A stretch of 64,000 nucleotides of DNA, from NCBI GenBank assembly GCA_015099395.1, contig AP024096.1, positions 1,798,001-1,862,000 of the forward strand, read 5' to 3'. The position numbers were made by a program, and so were the translations under genes. Shown piece by piece: positions 7,238-16,291 of the stretch. The notes beneath the pieces are model-generated. The model searched no databases. It was not told where the DNA came from and saw only the letters and a program-made list of their open reading frames with translations. The stretch's first letter is position 1, and the number at the start of each line of letters is the position of its first letter. The DNA is from Ktedonobacteria bacterium brp13 (lineage in GTDB: Bacteria > Chloroflexota > Ktedonobacteria > Ktedonobacterales > Ktedonobacteraceae).

Positions 7238-8249
7238 GGGCAAAAGCTGCTCACTTGTCAGGGCATTTACCACCAGTTCCTGCACGCCATCTTAGAAGAG
7301 ATGACCAGTGTGATCGTTGATGCAGATCGAGAGGTTCCACTGGCATTGTTGCACCGTTTTGAGGCAGTCGTGCTCGAAGATAGCAGCAGTATCGCACTTC
7401 CAGATGAGTTAGCCACCTGCTGGCAAGGGTGCGGTGGCGCTCCAGGAGAGGGACGCGCAGCCATCAAACTGCATGTGCAGTGGGATCTCAAACATGGATA
7501 TCTACGAGGGCCGTGTCTCACCTCAGGGCGCACAAGCGATCGGTCGAGTCCGTTGAAAGAAGAACCACTTCCTGCGGGGAGTCTGTACATCGCAGATTTG
7601 GGATATGTGGACTGGGGAAACGTGATAGCACGGCGAGCTGTGGGCAGCTACACGCTCACTCGCGCTCCAGCCAAAACGCTCTACTGGATCCCAGAGGGAA
7701 AACATCTGAAGCGCGAAAGCGTGTTGCCGCGGCAAGTCGGACAAACCACAGAGCTCTGGGTACGGGTGGCCGATGAGTATCGGTACCTGATGCGCCTGCT
7801 CATCCTGCGGGTGCCTGAAGAAGTGGCACAGCGGCGACGCGCTGATTTGGAGGCTGATGCCGTGCGCCGTGGGAAACCTGTACGGCAGAGAGCTTGGGAA
7901 CTGGCAGATTGGACCATCCTGCTCACCGATGCTCCAGCCAAACGACTCAACGTACAAGAAGCGCTCGTGCTCCTGCGGGAACGGTGGCAAATGGAGTTAC
8001 TCTACAAGCTGTGGAAGCAAGACGGACGTATTGATGAGTGACATACAGTTCGCACATCCCTGGCGCGTGATGTGCGAACTGTATGTCAAGCTGATGGGAC
8101 TTCTTCTGCAACATTGGCTGATGCTGCTCTTTGCTTGGCACGACGAGCAACGAAGCTTGGTCAAATTGGCACAGGTGGTACGCGACACCGCTGGTTCACT
8201 CATGGAAGCTCTGGCTGGAAACCGCTCTCTGCGGTCGGCCTTGCTGTGA
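7238..8249 (+). pseudogene. IS4-family transposase, truncated and frameshifted
   Basis: The DDE fold is recognisable from LEDSSSIALP (first Asp), YIADLGYVDW (second Asp) and the RERWQMELLYKLWKQDG signature (catalytic Glu in the Y-R-E-K region). The N-terminal ~100 residues are missing; the frame opens just after the MITE at 7228. The frame breaks at 8041 and resumes one frame over as PWRVMCELYVKLMGLLLQHW to 8249. The break coincides exactly with a perfect palindromic insertion (8039-8088). Non-functional. Confidence 0.85.
8039..8088. repeat. Perfect 19-bp palindrome at the IS4 frameshift
   Basis: 8039-8057 is the exact reverse complement of 8070-8088, with a 12-nt spacer. The right arm encodes normal transposase residues (MCELYV); the left arm has no place in the protein and shifts the frame. 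This is the expected product of a template-switch (quasi-palindrome) mutation. Confidence 0.7.
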
Positions 8250-8880
8250 TCGCCATTCAGAGAATGAGCCACTTGCTATTGAGCATCTTGAACCACCTTT
8301 GCCCACCCTCGCCATCTGATTGAAAACGGTGAGCAAGGCCGCGAGTGTGCACGGCTCCTGGATTTGCGGACCCCCATCACAGTCAGAAACGATGCTTCTC
8401 CTCGAAACCCAGTGGCTCTCCTGATTGAGTAGCACCTGGCTTAGTCTTCGAGTAGCGTTTACACTTGCGGATCATCCAGTTGAGAATGGGGTCAGGAACG
8501 CGGATGAACAAGCGTCGCAAACATCCTAACTCGGCCCAATTGCTTCAGTGTGGCTCTACCACCTGGCAGTTCAGTCCTTAAGTTGGTGCGTATGAGAACG
8601 AGAGCAAGCTTTCCCTTCTTTCAGGACACCTGCTCTCTTTTCGTCAGGAAGACATGGCTCGGTCAGAGCGTCATATGTACAACAGCACCAGAGAAGGATA
8701 TTATGATATTGACGACCATATGAGGACACCGACAAGGATACCGAGCGCCGTCGCTCCAAGGTGTTGCGCTACTTGCCAAGGCTTCCCACCTTTAGTTTGT
8801 ATGACGAGGACAGCATCGATAGCAGGGATAAGTGACCCTACGATCAGAAAGCTACTCACTGTTTTCGATACCGAGAAAAC
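8250..8880. other. Intergenic region between IS4 remnant and ISL3 element
   Basis: No gene is recognised. The first part is probably the 3' untranslated end of the IS4 element. The last ~30 bp before 8881 (CTGTTTTCGATA...) resemble the sequence outside the right end of the ISL3 element on the opposite strand. Confidence 0.35.
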
Positions 8881-8991
8881 GGCTCATCCTCACATTAAGT
8901 GAGTTTGCTTGCTTCGACAAAGGCTCAGTTTTCTGGTAAATTACCATCGATATAATTGGATACTACGTTGTAAGAGGGGAGAGCCACATCG

Positions 8992-10767
8992 ATGGGTTCT
9001 GTGGATACTGAATTGCTATCCTCATTGTTCCTGCTGCCTGATACCATAGCTATTGAAGCTGTGTACCCCACGACGGCACACCTGACGGTCCAGGCGGCAT
9101 GTATACTGAAGAGCGCTGCTTGTCCTCTCTGTCAACACTTCTCAGAACGGATTCACGGCAGCTATGAGCGAGCCGTGGCTGATGTGCCCTGTGGCGGCCG
9201 TAGGGTCACGCTCACTTTAATGGTCCGCAAATTTGTCTGTGGCACGCAAGAGTGCCCACGCAAGATTTTTACCGAACGGCTCCCAGCCTTAGTTCAGTCT
9301 TATGCCCGCATGACCAATCGGCTGAACGAAGTTCTCCAGACGCTTGGCTTTGCTACCTGTGGGGAACTGGGAGAAAGGTTGGTGCCCAAACTTGGAATGT
9401 GTGCCTCGGGCCCAACGTTCCTTCGCCGTATGCGAGCTGTTTCCGTTCTCCCTCCTGAGTCCGTGCATATTTTGGGCATTGACGACTGGGCATGGAAAAA
9501 GGTATGACCTATGGCACAATACTCGTCGATTTAGAGCTTCGCAAACCAATTGAGATCCTCCCAGATCGAACGGCCTCAACTGTGGAAGCCTGGCTGCGCA
9601 CCCATCCTGAAGTGAACATTGTAAGCCGGGATCGCGGGGGTGAGTACGCAGCGGCGGCCAAGAAAGGTGCTCCCCAAGCGCAGCAGATTGCCGACAGATT
9701 CCATTTGCTGAAGAATTTACGTGAACGATTGAAAGAGGTGATGGATCGTAAGCAGTCCTGCTTGCCCGAAGTAGAACAACATGCATCTGATGCGATCCCT
9801 GCAAAGGCACAAGGCATCAAAGACACGAGTGTCCACAAGGTTACAGAATCACAAACGGGAACAGCATTGGAGAAACACTACCGCACCATTCCCCCGTCCC
9901 CCTATCAACGACCAGTCGGACTGAAGTACGATGAGTTCCAGAAGCAAGTGCGACGAGACAAGCGCTCTGCTCGCTATGAAGCGGTGCGAACGCTGTATGA
10001 ACAGGGTCTGAGTCAAAGAGCGATTGCACAACAATTGAAACTTTCCCGGGAGACAGTGAGCAAATTTATCCAAGCGGAGGAGTACCCTGAGATGCACCAC
10101 CTCAAACGAGGTGAAAAAAGAAGTATTCTGGATCCTTACAAAGGCTACATTTTGCAGCGATGGCAACAGGGGTGCAGAAACAGTGTGCAACTCTACGATG
10201 AGATCAAGACTCGTGGATACTCTGGATCGGCCCCTTTGCTCAGGGTTTTTCTCGCTGATGTGAGAAAAAAGCACCAAGAGGCAGGGTCAGCAGAAGTTTT
10301 GACTCTTGATACTTCTACACAGGCTATTGAAATCCCTGATTCTTTGCCCCCAAAACCGCGGATTCCCCAGCGCATGTCCTCCACACGCGCATCCTGGCTC
10401 TTTGTCAGCCAATCTAGGGAAGCTTAATGAGAAGCAAAAACGACACATCGGACAGATTCGCGCAGGGCATCCTGATCTGGAGAGGGCTTACCAGCTCGGT
10501 CAGGATTTTGTGATGATGCTCGCAGAGCGTCGAGAAGCGGATCTAGATACTTGGCTAACCCAAGCTGCACACAGCGGCCTCCCCGAATTCAAAAAAATGG
10601 CGAATGGGATTCGCCTCGATTATGCAGCGGTAAAAGCCGCCTTTTCTTCAGAGTGGAGTCAGGGTCAGGTAGAGGCGCAGGTCAACTGCTTGAAACTGCA
10701 GAAACGGATCGTATTCGGTCGAGCCAACTTCGATTTACTGCGGCTTCGGGTGCTCTGTCGTGTGTGA
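8992..10767 (+). pseudogene. ISL3-family transposase with two frameshifts
   Basis: Three frames make up one ~590-aa transposase. 8992-9507 carries the N-terminal zinc-binding region (CPLCQHFSERIHG; FVCGTQECPRKIF) and ends GIDDWAWKK with the first catalytic Asp. 9492-10427 has the second Asp (SRDRGGEY) and a helix-turn-helix insert (GLSQRAIAQQLKLSRETVSKF). 10391-10767 has the terminal Glu (SQGQVEAQVNCLKLQKR). The first break is at a run of five A near 9495, the second at about 10420. Parts and order are complete, so the loss is recent; a programmed -1 slip at the first site cannot be excluded but would not fix the second. Confidence 0.85.
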
Positions 10768-10769
10768 CG

Positions 10770-11303
10770 TCACTCAAGAGTCCATCCGACGAAAGACTTC
10801 TGTGTTTCCTCGCGATACCGCTCCAAATTGCGGAAGTCTCCTGCGGCCTGACTCTCTTCGATGTATGTCATCGCGTCCTGCGCCCATTCTTTCTGGATGG
10901 CTTGAAGATAGCTTAATGTGGGAGCAACACCAGCGCCGACGAGAAACTGGACATCAAAACCACACATGGTGTCAAAGCTCGTCGTTTTGGCCTCCCATAA
11001 CAAGCGAACATCATCTACGTGAGCAAGAACAGAGAGGAGGAAACCACACAAACGGATACTCTCAAAGATGCCCCACGCGCTTTCATGGTAGGCAATTTCT
11101 TGTTCCAGAAGAAAGCGGAGGAGGGATCGATCTCCAGGAGAGAGGGTCTTCTGCAATTCTCCCAGGACCGCTACACGAAACCTCGCATGTTGATCCCCTT
11201 CTTCGGTATCGTCGTCTTTGTAGGTGACCAACTGGAGTAATTGCGGGGAAAGGAACTCTTGCTGAGCGTTTCGAACCTCTCGAACAAACTCTTCTGCCTG
11301 CAT
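10770..11303 (-). CDS. Hypothetical passenger protein of the ISL3 element
   Basis: This 177-aa acidic, mostly helical protein lies inside the element, convergent with the transposase and ending 2 bp from its stop. It begins MQAEEFVREVRNAQQEFLSP and contains EQEIAYHESAWGIFESIRLC, LLSVLAHVDDVRLLWEAK and FDTMCGFDVQFLVGAGV. I do not recognise the family. The intact frame, next to a decayed transposase, suggests either recent arrival or a selected cargo function. AGGAG lies 13 nt upstream of the start, rather far. Confidence 0.6.
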   Translation of the reverse strand: MQAEEFVREVRNAQQEFLSPQLLQLVTYKDDDTEEGDQHARFRVAVLGELQKTLSPGDRSLLRFLLEQEIAYHESAWGIFESIRLCGFLLSVLAHVDDVRLLWEAKTTSFDTMCGFDVQFLVGAGVAPTLSYLQAIQKEWAQDAMTYIEESQAAGDFRNLERYREETQKSFVGWTLE

Positions 11304-11388
11304 AGGATCTTTTTTTCTCCTGCTCTTTTCTTTCAGAACTATAACATGGAGTGAAGCAATTGCTCAAGTAGAAGAGAAGCAAGCAAAC

Positions 11389-12183
11389 TCACTTAATGTG
11401 AGGATGAGCCGGTTGTGAAATATCAAAAACAGAGGGTCGCTGCACACCATGCATGCTATTCATGGCATGCGGAAGCAATCCTTCTGGTCGCTGCCGCTCC
11501 TGGTGAGGAGAAAGAGGATGTTCAAGACGCTCGCAAGGATGGAAGGCTGAAGGCTCTCGCTGGTCTGGCAGATACTCGGCCAGCAGCCAATCATAAAAGG
11601 TAGACAGCGCCGCAAAGCGCACGTTGCGCGTGGCCGCCGACAGGTGCAGTGCTTGATACCCTGCAGGCAATTGTCCCGTCTGACACAACCGCTGACGAGC
11701 CTGCACGGCGTGCGCAGGAAGATCGAGCCACGCAAAGAGCGCACGCATATCAGCCCGCGCCAGTCCAAACAGCGAACGATCCACCGCCTGCGCTGTTCCT
11801 AAGCGCACTGGCTGTTGCGCCAGCCACGTCAGCGTATACTTCAGCACCTTTCCGTATTCATAGATGGTGCCAAAGGCATAGCCACTATCCGCTCCCAGAC
11901 ACGTGAGCCACACATTGACCGCCACCACGCTCGCTCCCAATTGCAACACCAGACGCTGATCCTCTCGGGTGCGCTCAGCGTCTAGACCATCCCGATGCCT
12001 CCAGCTGATCTCGCACCAACGACGAGCTCGCTCCGCACAGAGGAGAAACGATGCGCTCCCTTCCACTGACGCTCCCTTCCCAACGCTCTCTCGCACGCTG
12101 ATACTCCAACCCTCACACGCAACATCTCTTTCTGTGGTAGTATATCCAAAAAGTGCGATACAACAAAATAAAAGCAGCGTCAT
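11389..12183 (-). pseudogene. Tyrosine-integrase N-terminal fragment interrupted by ISL3
   Basis: The 264-codon frame contains YAFGTIYEYGKVLKYTLTWL and SAATRNVRFAALSTFYDWLL, typical of the SAM-like core-binding N-domain of tyrosine site-specific recombinases, followed by EYLPDQREPSAFHPCERL. The catalytic domain (R...HxxR...Y) is absent: the frame runs into the ISL3 right inverted repeat and stops inside it. No catalytic half is recognisable on the far side of the element. The true start may be internal to the ORF. Confidence 0.6.
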
Positions 12184-12480
12184 AGTACTAAATCATACAC
12201 ATAGACATAAAGTGTTATACAAGTGTTTTATACGCGCCTGATGAGGGATCACTTCCCCAATGCCCACAACACGTCACTAAAGCACCTCCCAAGAAAACGT
12301 GGGTGGGTTTACTCTCATACATTTGACTATAAGAAAATGAGCCGGTGCGATGGAACAACACGTGGGAAGAGCTCAGATCCTGATCGGAAAAGAAAGACAC
12401 CGTGTGAGAATGCCTCACACGCACTCAAACGAGGCGGGAACTGGATCGAGAGGAAGGGCACCTGACGCTACCCGTGAAAA
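12184..12480. other. Intergenic region
   Basis: No gene is seen. It holds a small hairpin (GTGTGAG/CTCACAC near 12401-12419) and merges at its right end with the group II intron-like mosaic. Confidence 0.35.
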
Positions 12481-12680
12481 TGTATAGATACCTCGCTGGC
12501 CGCCTATCCTACGGTCCAGTTCGGTTCGGGAAAAGGATAACGGAAAAGGGCCATGAGGAAAACCCTTATGATACCTCGCCGGTATCCCATTTCATTCGGA
12601 GGCAGGCTGACAGAAAAGTACCCACAGGGGTAACTCGCTGGCGGCCTAGCCTACTTCATGGCGACGGAGTTTCCATACTA

Positions 12681-13635
12681 GTGCGCCTTTGTGCCACAAA
12701 TGTCTCTCTTACCCGTCTGGGTAAGCTCACTAGAGCAAAGTGAGTTACACAGCGACTTACTCGCTCTCATATGAGAGCGGGGACACCTTCATCCGAAAGG
12801 CGTGAGGGGAAAATAGCATGTCGTGCAAAATGCTGGTGAAGTTCCAGTCCCAGGAACCAGAGGCCAGTAAGTGAAGCTGTATATGGTGAAGTCTTGATTG
12901 GCTAAATCCAAGTCATGGCGGAAATGGAACAGCCCACAGGAACGGGATTATCGCCTGCGTCCAACGTGCAGGGGAAAGGTACTATTTTCTCTGCAAGCTC
13001 TCGTTGGAGCCAGCCCTCACGGAGAGGGAAATGACGAAATGGGCACCTACATACAGACGGAGACATTTGGAGGAACTGAGGATCGACCTAACCCGCGAGA
13101 GCGGTAAGGTTAAAGAGTCGTTACAGTAGTCGTGGAAGTCACGCACCACCAAGGCGTGTGGGGAATTCACACACAGGGCAAAGGACGACAGGAGATCACA
13201 CGTAACGGGAAGGGTTGACATGGATGTGTCAGCAGATCTTTCTCAAAAGTGGTGCTGAAAAGGCACAGATCTCTGGAGAGCGATGATGCCATGAAAGTGG
13301 CCCGTCACGTTCGGGAAGGGGCCGTTGGAAAAGGGCCGAGTTCAGGATACCATCTGGACCAATCCAGGCAGGTCGGAACAACATCGGTACCTCGCTGGCG
13401 GTCTACTTCATCTCAAATGCTCAACGTAATGTTTGAGACACGGGGAAGGGAAACAGGGAGATGCATCAAACACAAGAGAATGATGAGGCCGCGAGAGCAT
13501 AAGTTCAAGTCGATATTCAATTGTTTAGGTGCAGAAACTGGAGAGCCGGATGCACGGAAATCGTGCACGTCCTGGTTCGGAGAGGGACGGACAGAAAAGG
13601 TCTGACAGCAGAACCTCGCTGGCCGTCTACGCTAC
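12681..13635 (+). ncRNA. ORF-less group II intron-like RNA
   Basis: The 5' end begins GTGCG, the group II consensus, followed by structured, GC-alternating sequence without a reading frame. A domain V-like hairpin lies near the 3' end (13543-13578), followed by GACAGAAAAGGTCTGAC, a plausible domain VI, and a terminal CTAC. No reverse transcriptase ORF is present. The length of about 950 nt fits an intron lacking its domain IV ORF. Similar partial modules upstream (12480-12655) suggest tandem or nested copies. Boundaries are approximate. Confidence 0.5.
13543..13578 (+). ncRNA. Group II intron domain V-like hairpin
   Basis: Reads GAGCCGGATGCACG-GAAA-TCGTGCACGTCCTGGTTC. It has the catalytic AGC triad near the 5' end, a GAAA-type loop, a two-base CG bulge on the 3' side and closing GAGCC/GGTTC pairs. 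One extra T in the 3' strand departs from the 34-nt consensus, so catalytic activity is uncertain. Confidence 0.6.
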
Positions 13636-13672
13636 AACCACAACACATTGTATACTCTTTGCAGGTATAAAA

Positions 13673-13944
13673 GGCCCAGTGCTACGTAAGCTGCTATGAA
13701 GTGCAAAGTAGCGGATATAATGTGTGGATCGATGATATTTCAGGCGATAGATCAGGCCGGTCTTCACTGCTCTGTCTTCCACGCCTCCCTTCGGACCAAC
13801 GTTCAAGCTATCAGATATGCCCGTACTCTTTACTTTCTGTACTCAATGAACGCTGTTTGGATGCTCTTTATTTTTATTTTAAAGCACATATACATGTATT
13901 GCCCGCTACTTTGCACTTCATAGCAGCTTACGTAGCACTGGGCC
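13673..13944. repeat. 272-bp element with perfect 42-bp inverted ends
   Basis: 13673-13714 is the exact reverse complement of 13903-13944 (outer ends GGCCCAGTGCTACG). The 188-bp centre has no credible ORF. The arms are too long and perfect for a normal terminator; it resembles a non-autonomous transposon or a snap-back RNA source. Confidence 0.8.
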
Positions 13945-15028
13945 AGATTGGTGTGGGGAAAACATACGCTAAGCAAAAAACAAGCTCCAGGCCGCCAAAT
14001 GAGACGGCTCATTCATTGATCAAGCTGAATTAAAACATGTGTTTACGTAAGTTTTTTGACACGTATTCGCGCTCTTTACAGGTAGAAAACTTCAGATTTT
14101 CTCCGGCAAATTCCTGAGCGTATGTTTTGCCCGCCGTAATCTCGTGATCCCAGAGAGGTCAAGTCTGAACAGTTTCACCTTTTTTTGCAATATAATTCTC
14201 ATCTGTGACATACTGAGAGTGTCATTGAACTGACATTCCGCACCCGATTTTTTAGATTCAAGCTACAAGCTACAAGCTAAGTTACAGTGCAGCGATGCCC
14301 TTTATCTCTGCATTCTGGAGTAGCCTGAGAAGCCAAATTAAAATTTCACTGCGGAATGTGGGATTTAAACTAATTTATGGCATTTTTCAATCAGATAATG
14401 TGGCTTCAACTTGCCAGGAATTGGCTTGAGAAGCTTGGCAGCGTGGCAAGTTATCTGAGAAACGGCACATTTTAACTGCTAAATGACAGAGCGTGATAAA
14501 TAAACTGAAGATTCGGATAAATCAGGCCACCTCTTCGGACACAGCAGAACCCATATTGCTCATACCGCACCCGGAGCAAACTCTGCCCAGACCGTGGATG
14601 AAAATCTGTATTCCGTCTTTTTCTCATGAAGAGTGTCCTCCTCTTTTACAATAAGTCAGCATGTGAAAATTGTGTTCAAAGATGCACCCACGAAAAGTTT
14701 GGGTAAATCGTCGGACACAGAGGCTCTCCATGCTCACTTTTGTCCGAACTTTCAGTCTCGTTACTGGATGCATACATGCCAATGGCTTGATCATCTGTTC
14801 GTAAGAAAGAAACAGAGGTTTGAGCGTGCGTCAACCAGAGATATGAAAAGGTCTCACTGATCGCTGGTGCCAAAAGAGGGATTGCTCTTTACGCTCGTTC
14901 AGCAGGTTCTCCTGTTGTCCGCTCGTCCAAACATCATTTCATCATAAAAGAAAGTACGGTAAAATGACACCAACAGAGAAAAGTTGTTACGATTTTTCGA
15001 ATGATGTATTACAGGAAAGGAATATATC
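13945..15028. other. 1.1-kb intergenic region upstream of the P450 operon
   Basis: No gene is recognised. It contains tandem AAGCTAC units near 14270, an imperfect hairpin at 14392-14457 (AGATAA and ACTTGCCA pairing with TGGCAAGT and TTATCT), and a spaced inverted pair ACATTCCGCA/TGCGGAATGT near 14232 and 14350. The operon promoter should lie in the last 150 bp. Confidence 0.4.
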
Positions 15029-15031
15029 TTG

Positions 15032-16291
15032 ATGGAGATACCATCTTCATGCCCCTCTCATCATCAGGGGAACGCTGTTGATCTACAACAAACACAGGTT
15101 CTCTCGCCGCATCGCTGCTCTCAAACGAGCCAGCACGAGGAACCGTGGTTCTTTGACACGCTCCACAAGCAGTGGGTAATCACCGCTCATGTGCTCGTCA
15201 AGCAGATGCTGCTCGATACACGTCTTCAAGCACGGCCACCCGAACAGCATGATGGTGCATGGTTATCCCGGCAACAGGCTCCTTATTCCCCTCAAGTTCT
15301 GGTGCGCGAGCAACTGCTCTTTTTTGAGGCAAGCGAACAGGAAGAAGCTGCTCGTCAATTGCGACGAGCAATCAATGGGTTGCTCAAAAGCAACACCCTC
15401 CAGCAGCAGCTCCTTGCGCGAACAAGCGATCTGCTGGCTTCTCTGGCGACACAGGAGCACTGTGATATCGTGCAACAATTTGCCCTGCCCCTCTCCACAC
15501 AGCTCAGCGCCGCACTGCTGGGATTGGAATGGAAGGACGATGCAGAGCTTGTCCAATGGGCTGCCTGGTCCAACGCCTTTGGCGATTATACCAGTGGTTA
15601 TGATGCTGGGGCTGCCCTTGCTGGTATTTTCCAATTTTCCCGGGTATGTGCTCATGCGATTAAAGTACGTCGAGAGCGGAAAGAATCGCCACATGACCTC
15701 CTCACTTTTCTGCTGGCCTCTCCACTGTTTGCTCGTTCTGAGCAACGACTTATTGCCAATATGCAGATGGTGTTTGCCGCCAGCCATATCACCACAGAAA
15801 AAGCCCTCAGCTCGGGCATACAGCAGCTCGTAGAAGCAGGCGCCTGGCATCACGTGCGCGAGGAAATACTGGCCCACCCAGCGCTATTGTCTTCCTTTGT
15901 CGAGGAGCTCCTGCGGGTGCGCACACCTACCCGCTATGTTGCCCGCTGGGCTACAGAAGATGTCTCCTATGAGGACCTGCATATTGGTCGCGGGCAACGA
16001 GTTGTGCTCTCCTTAGAGGCAGCCAACGTTGACCCAGCCGTCTTTGCCTGCCCAATGGATACAGAGTGGAGCAGGCGACCAAATTCCCATGTCGCCTTTG
16101 GTGCGGGTCTGCATGCCTGCCCGGGGGCGGGCCTCGCCCGGCAAGAATTACAACTCATCTTTCGGTTGCTCTTTCAGGCCGCAGTTGATTTTCAGCCGAC
16201 AGACATCGCACCCATCTATCGCGACAATCCAAATTTGGGCGGTCTGTCCTCGTATTACGTCACGATTCATTCTCTTGGAGTAAACAAATGA
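15032..16291 (+). CDS. Cytochrome P450
   Basis: This 419-aa haem-thiolate monooxygenase is soluble, of bacterial type and usual length (~400 aa). The ExxR pair is Glu291-Arg294 (EELLR). The haem loop FGAGLHACPG lies at 356-365 with ligand Cys363. The I-helix reads FAASHITTEKA, with Ser-His in place of the common Gly-Gly/Asp-Glu before the TT pair. A TTG at 15029 could also be the start. It overlaps the adenylation gene by 4 bp (ATGA). Translational coupling to an amino-acid-activating protein and a type II thioesterase suggests hydroxylation of a carrier-bound amino acid, as in NikQ/NovI systems (inference). Confidence 0.9.
   Translation: MEIPSSCPSHHQGNAVDLQQTQVLSPHRCSQTSQHEEPWFFDTLHKQWVITAHVLVKQMLLDTRLQARPPEQHDGAWLSRQQAPYSPQVLVREQLLFFEASEQEEAARQLRRAINGLLKSNTLQQQLLARTSDLLASLATQEHCDIVQQFALPLSTQLSAALLGLEWKDDAELVQWAAWSNAFGDYTSGYDAGAALAGIFQFSRVCAHAIKVRRERKESPHDLLTFLLASPLFARSEQRLIANMQMVFAASHITTEKALSSGIQQLVEAGAWHHVREEILAHPALLSSFVEELLRVRTPTRYVARWATEDVSYEDLHIGRGQRVVLSLEAANVDPAVFACPMDTEWSRRPNSHVAFGAGLHACPGAGLARQELQLIFRLLFQAAVDFQPTDIAPIYRDNPNLGGLSSYYVTIHSLGVNK

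Larger units (their letters stand above)
8881..11410 (+). mobile_element. ISL3-family insertion sequence with passenger gene
   Basis: The ends are perfect 35-bp inverted repeats, 8881-8915 and 11376-11410, starting GGCTCATCCTCACATTAAG. The 2530-bp element carries a frameshifted ISL3 transposase and, on the opposite strand, an extra ORF of 177 aa. ISL3 elements are usually about 1.3-1.5 kb, although larger ones with passengers exist. No clear 8-bp target duplication is seen. The right end is inserted in an integrase gene. Confidence 0.85.
12491..13635 (+). repeat. Four copies of a 22-nt intron-end-like motif
   Basis: Related sequences close to CCTCGCTGGCCGYCTAYSCTAC occur at 12491-12512, 12633-12654, 13390-13406 (shorter) and 13614-13635. 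Each is preceded by purine-rich text with GACAGAAAAG or GGAAAAGGGCC. They look like repeated 3' ends (domain VI plus boundary) of group II intron copies that have fused and decayed. Confidence 0.55.

Noticed and set aside
9480..9520. Programmed -1 frameshift in the ISL3 transposase at the A-run after GIDDWAW
   Set aside because: Only five A in a row, not a full slippery heptamer, and a second unrelated frameshift near 10420 would still break the protein. Treated as decay.
11415..12241. Plus-strand frames opposite the integrase fragment
   Set aside because: Short, Arg/Ser/Ala-rich shadows of the minus-strand integrase text.
12480..13640. Ribosomal RNA or a CRISPR array in the structured repetitive region
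   Set aside because: The repeats are few, irregularly spaced and imperfect, and no rRNA landmark is seen. The domain V-like hairpin favours group II intron debris.
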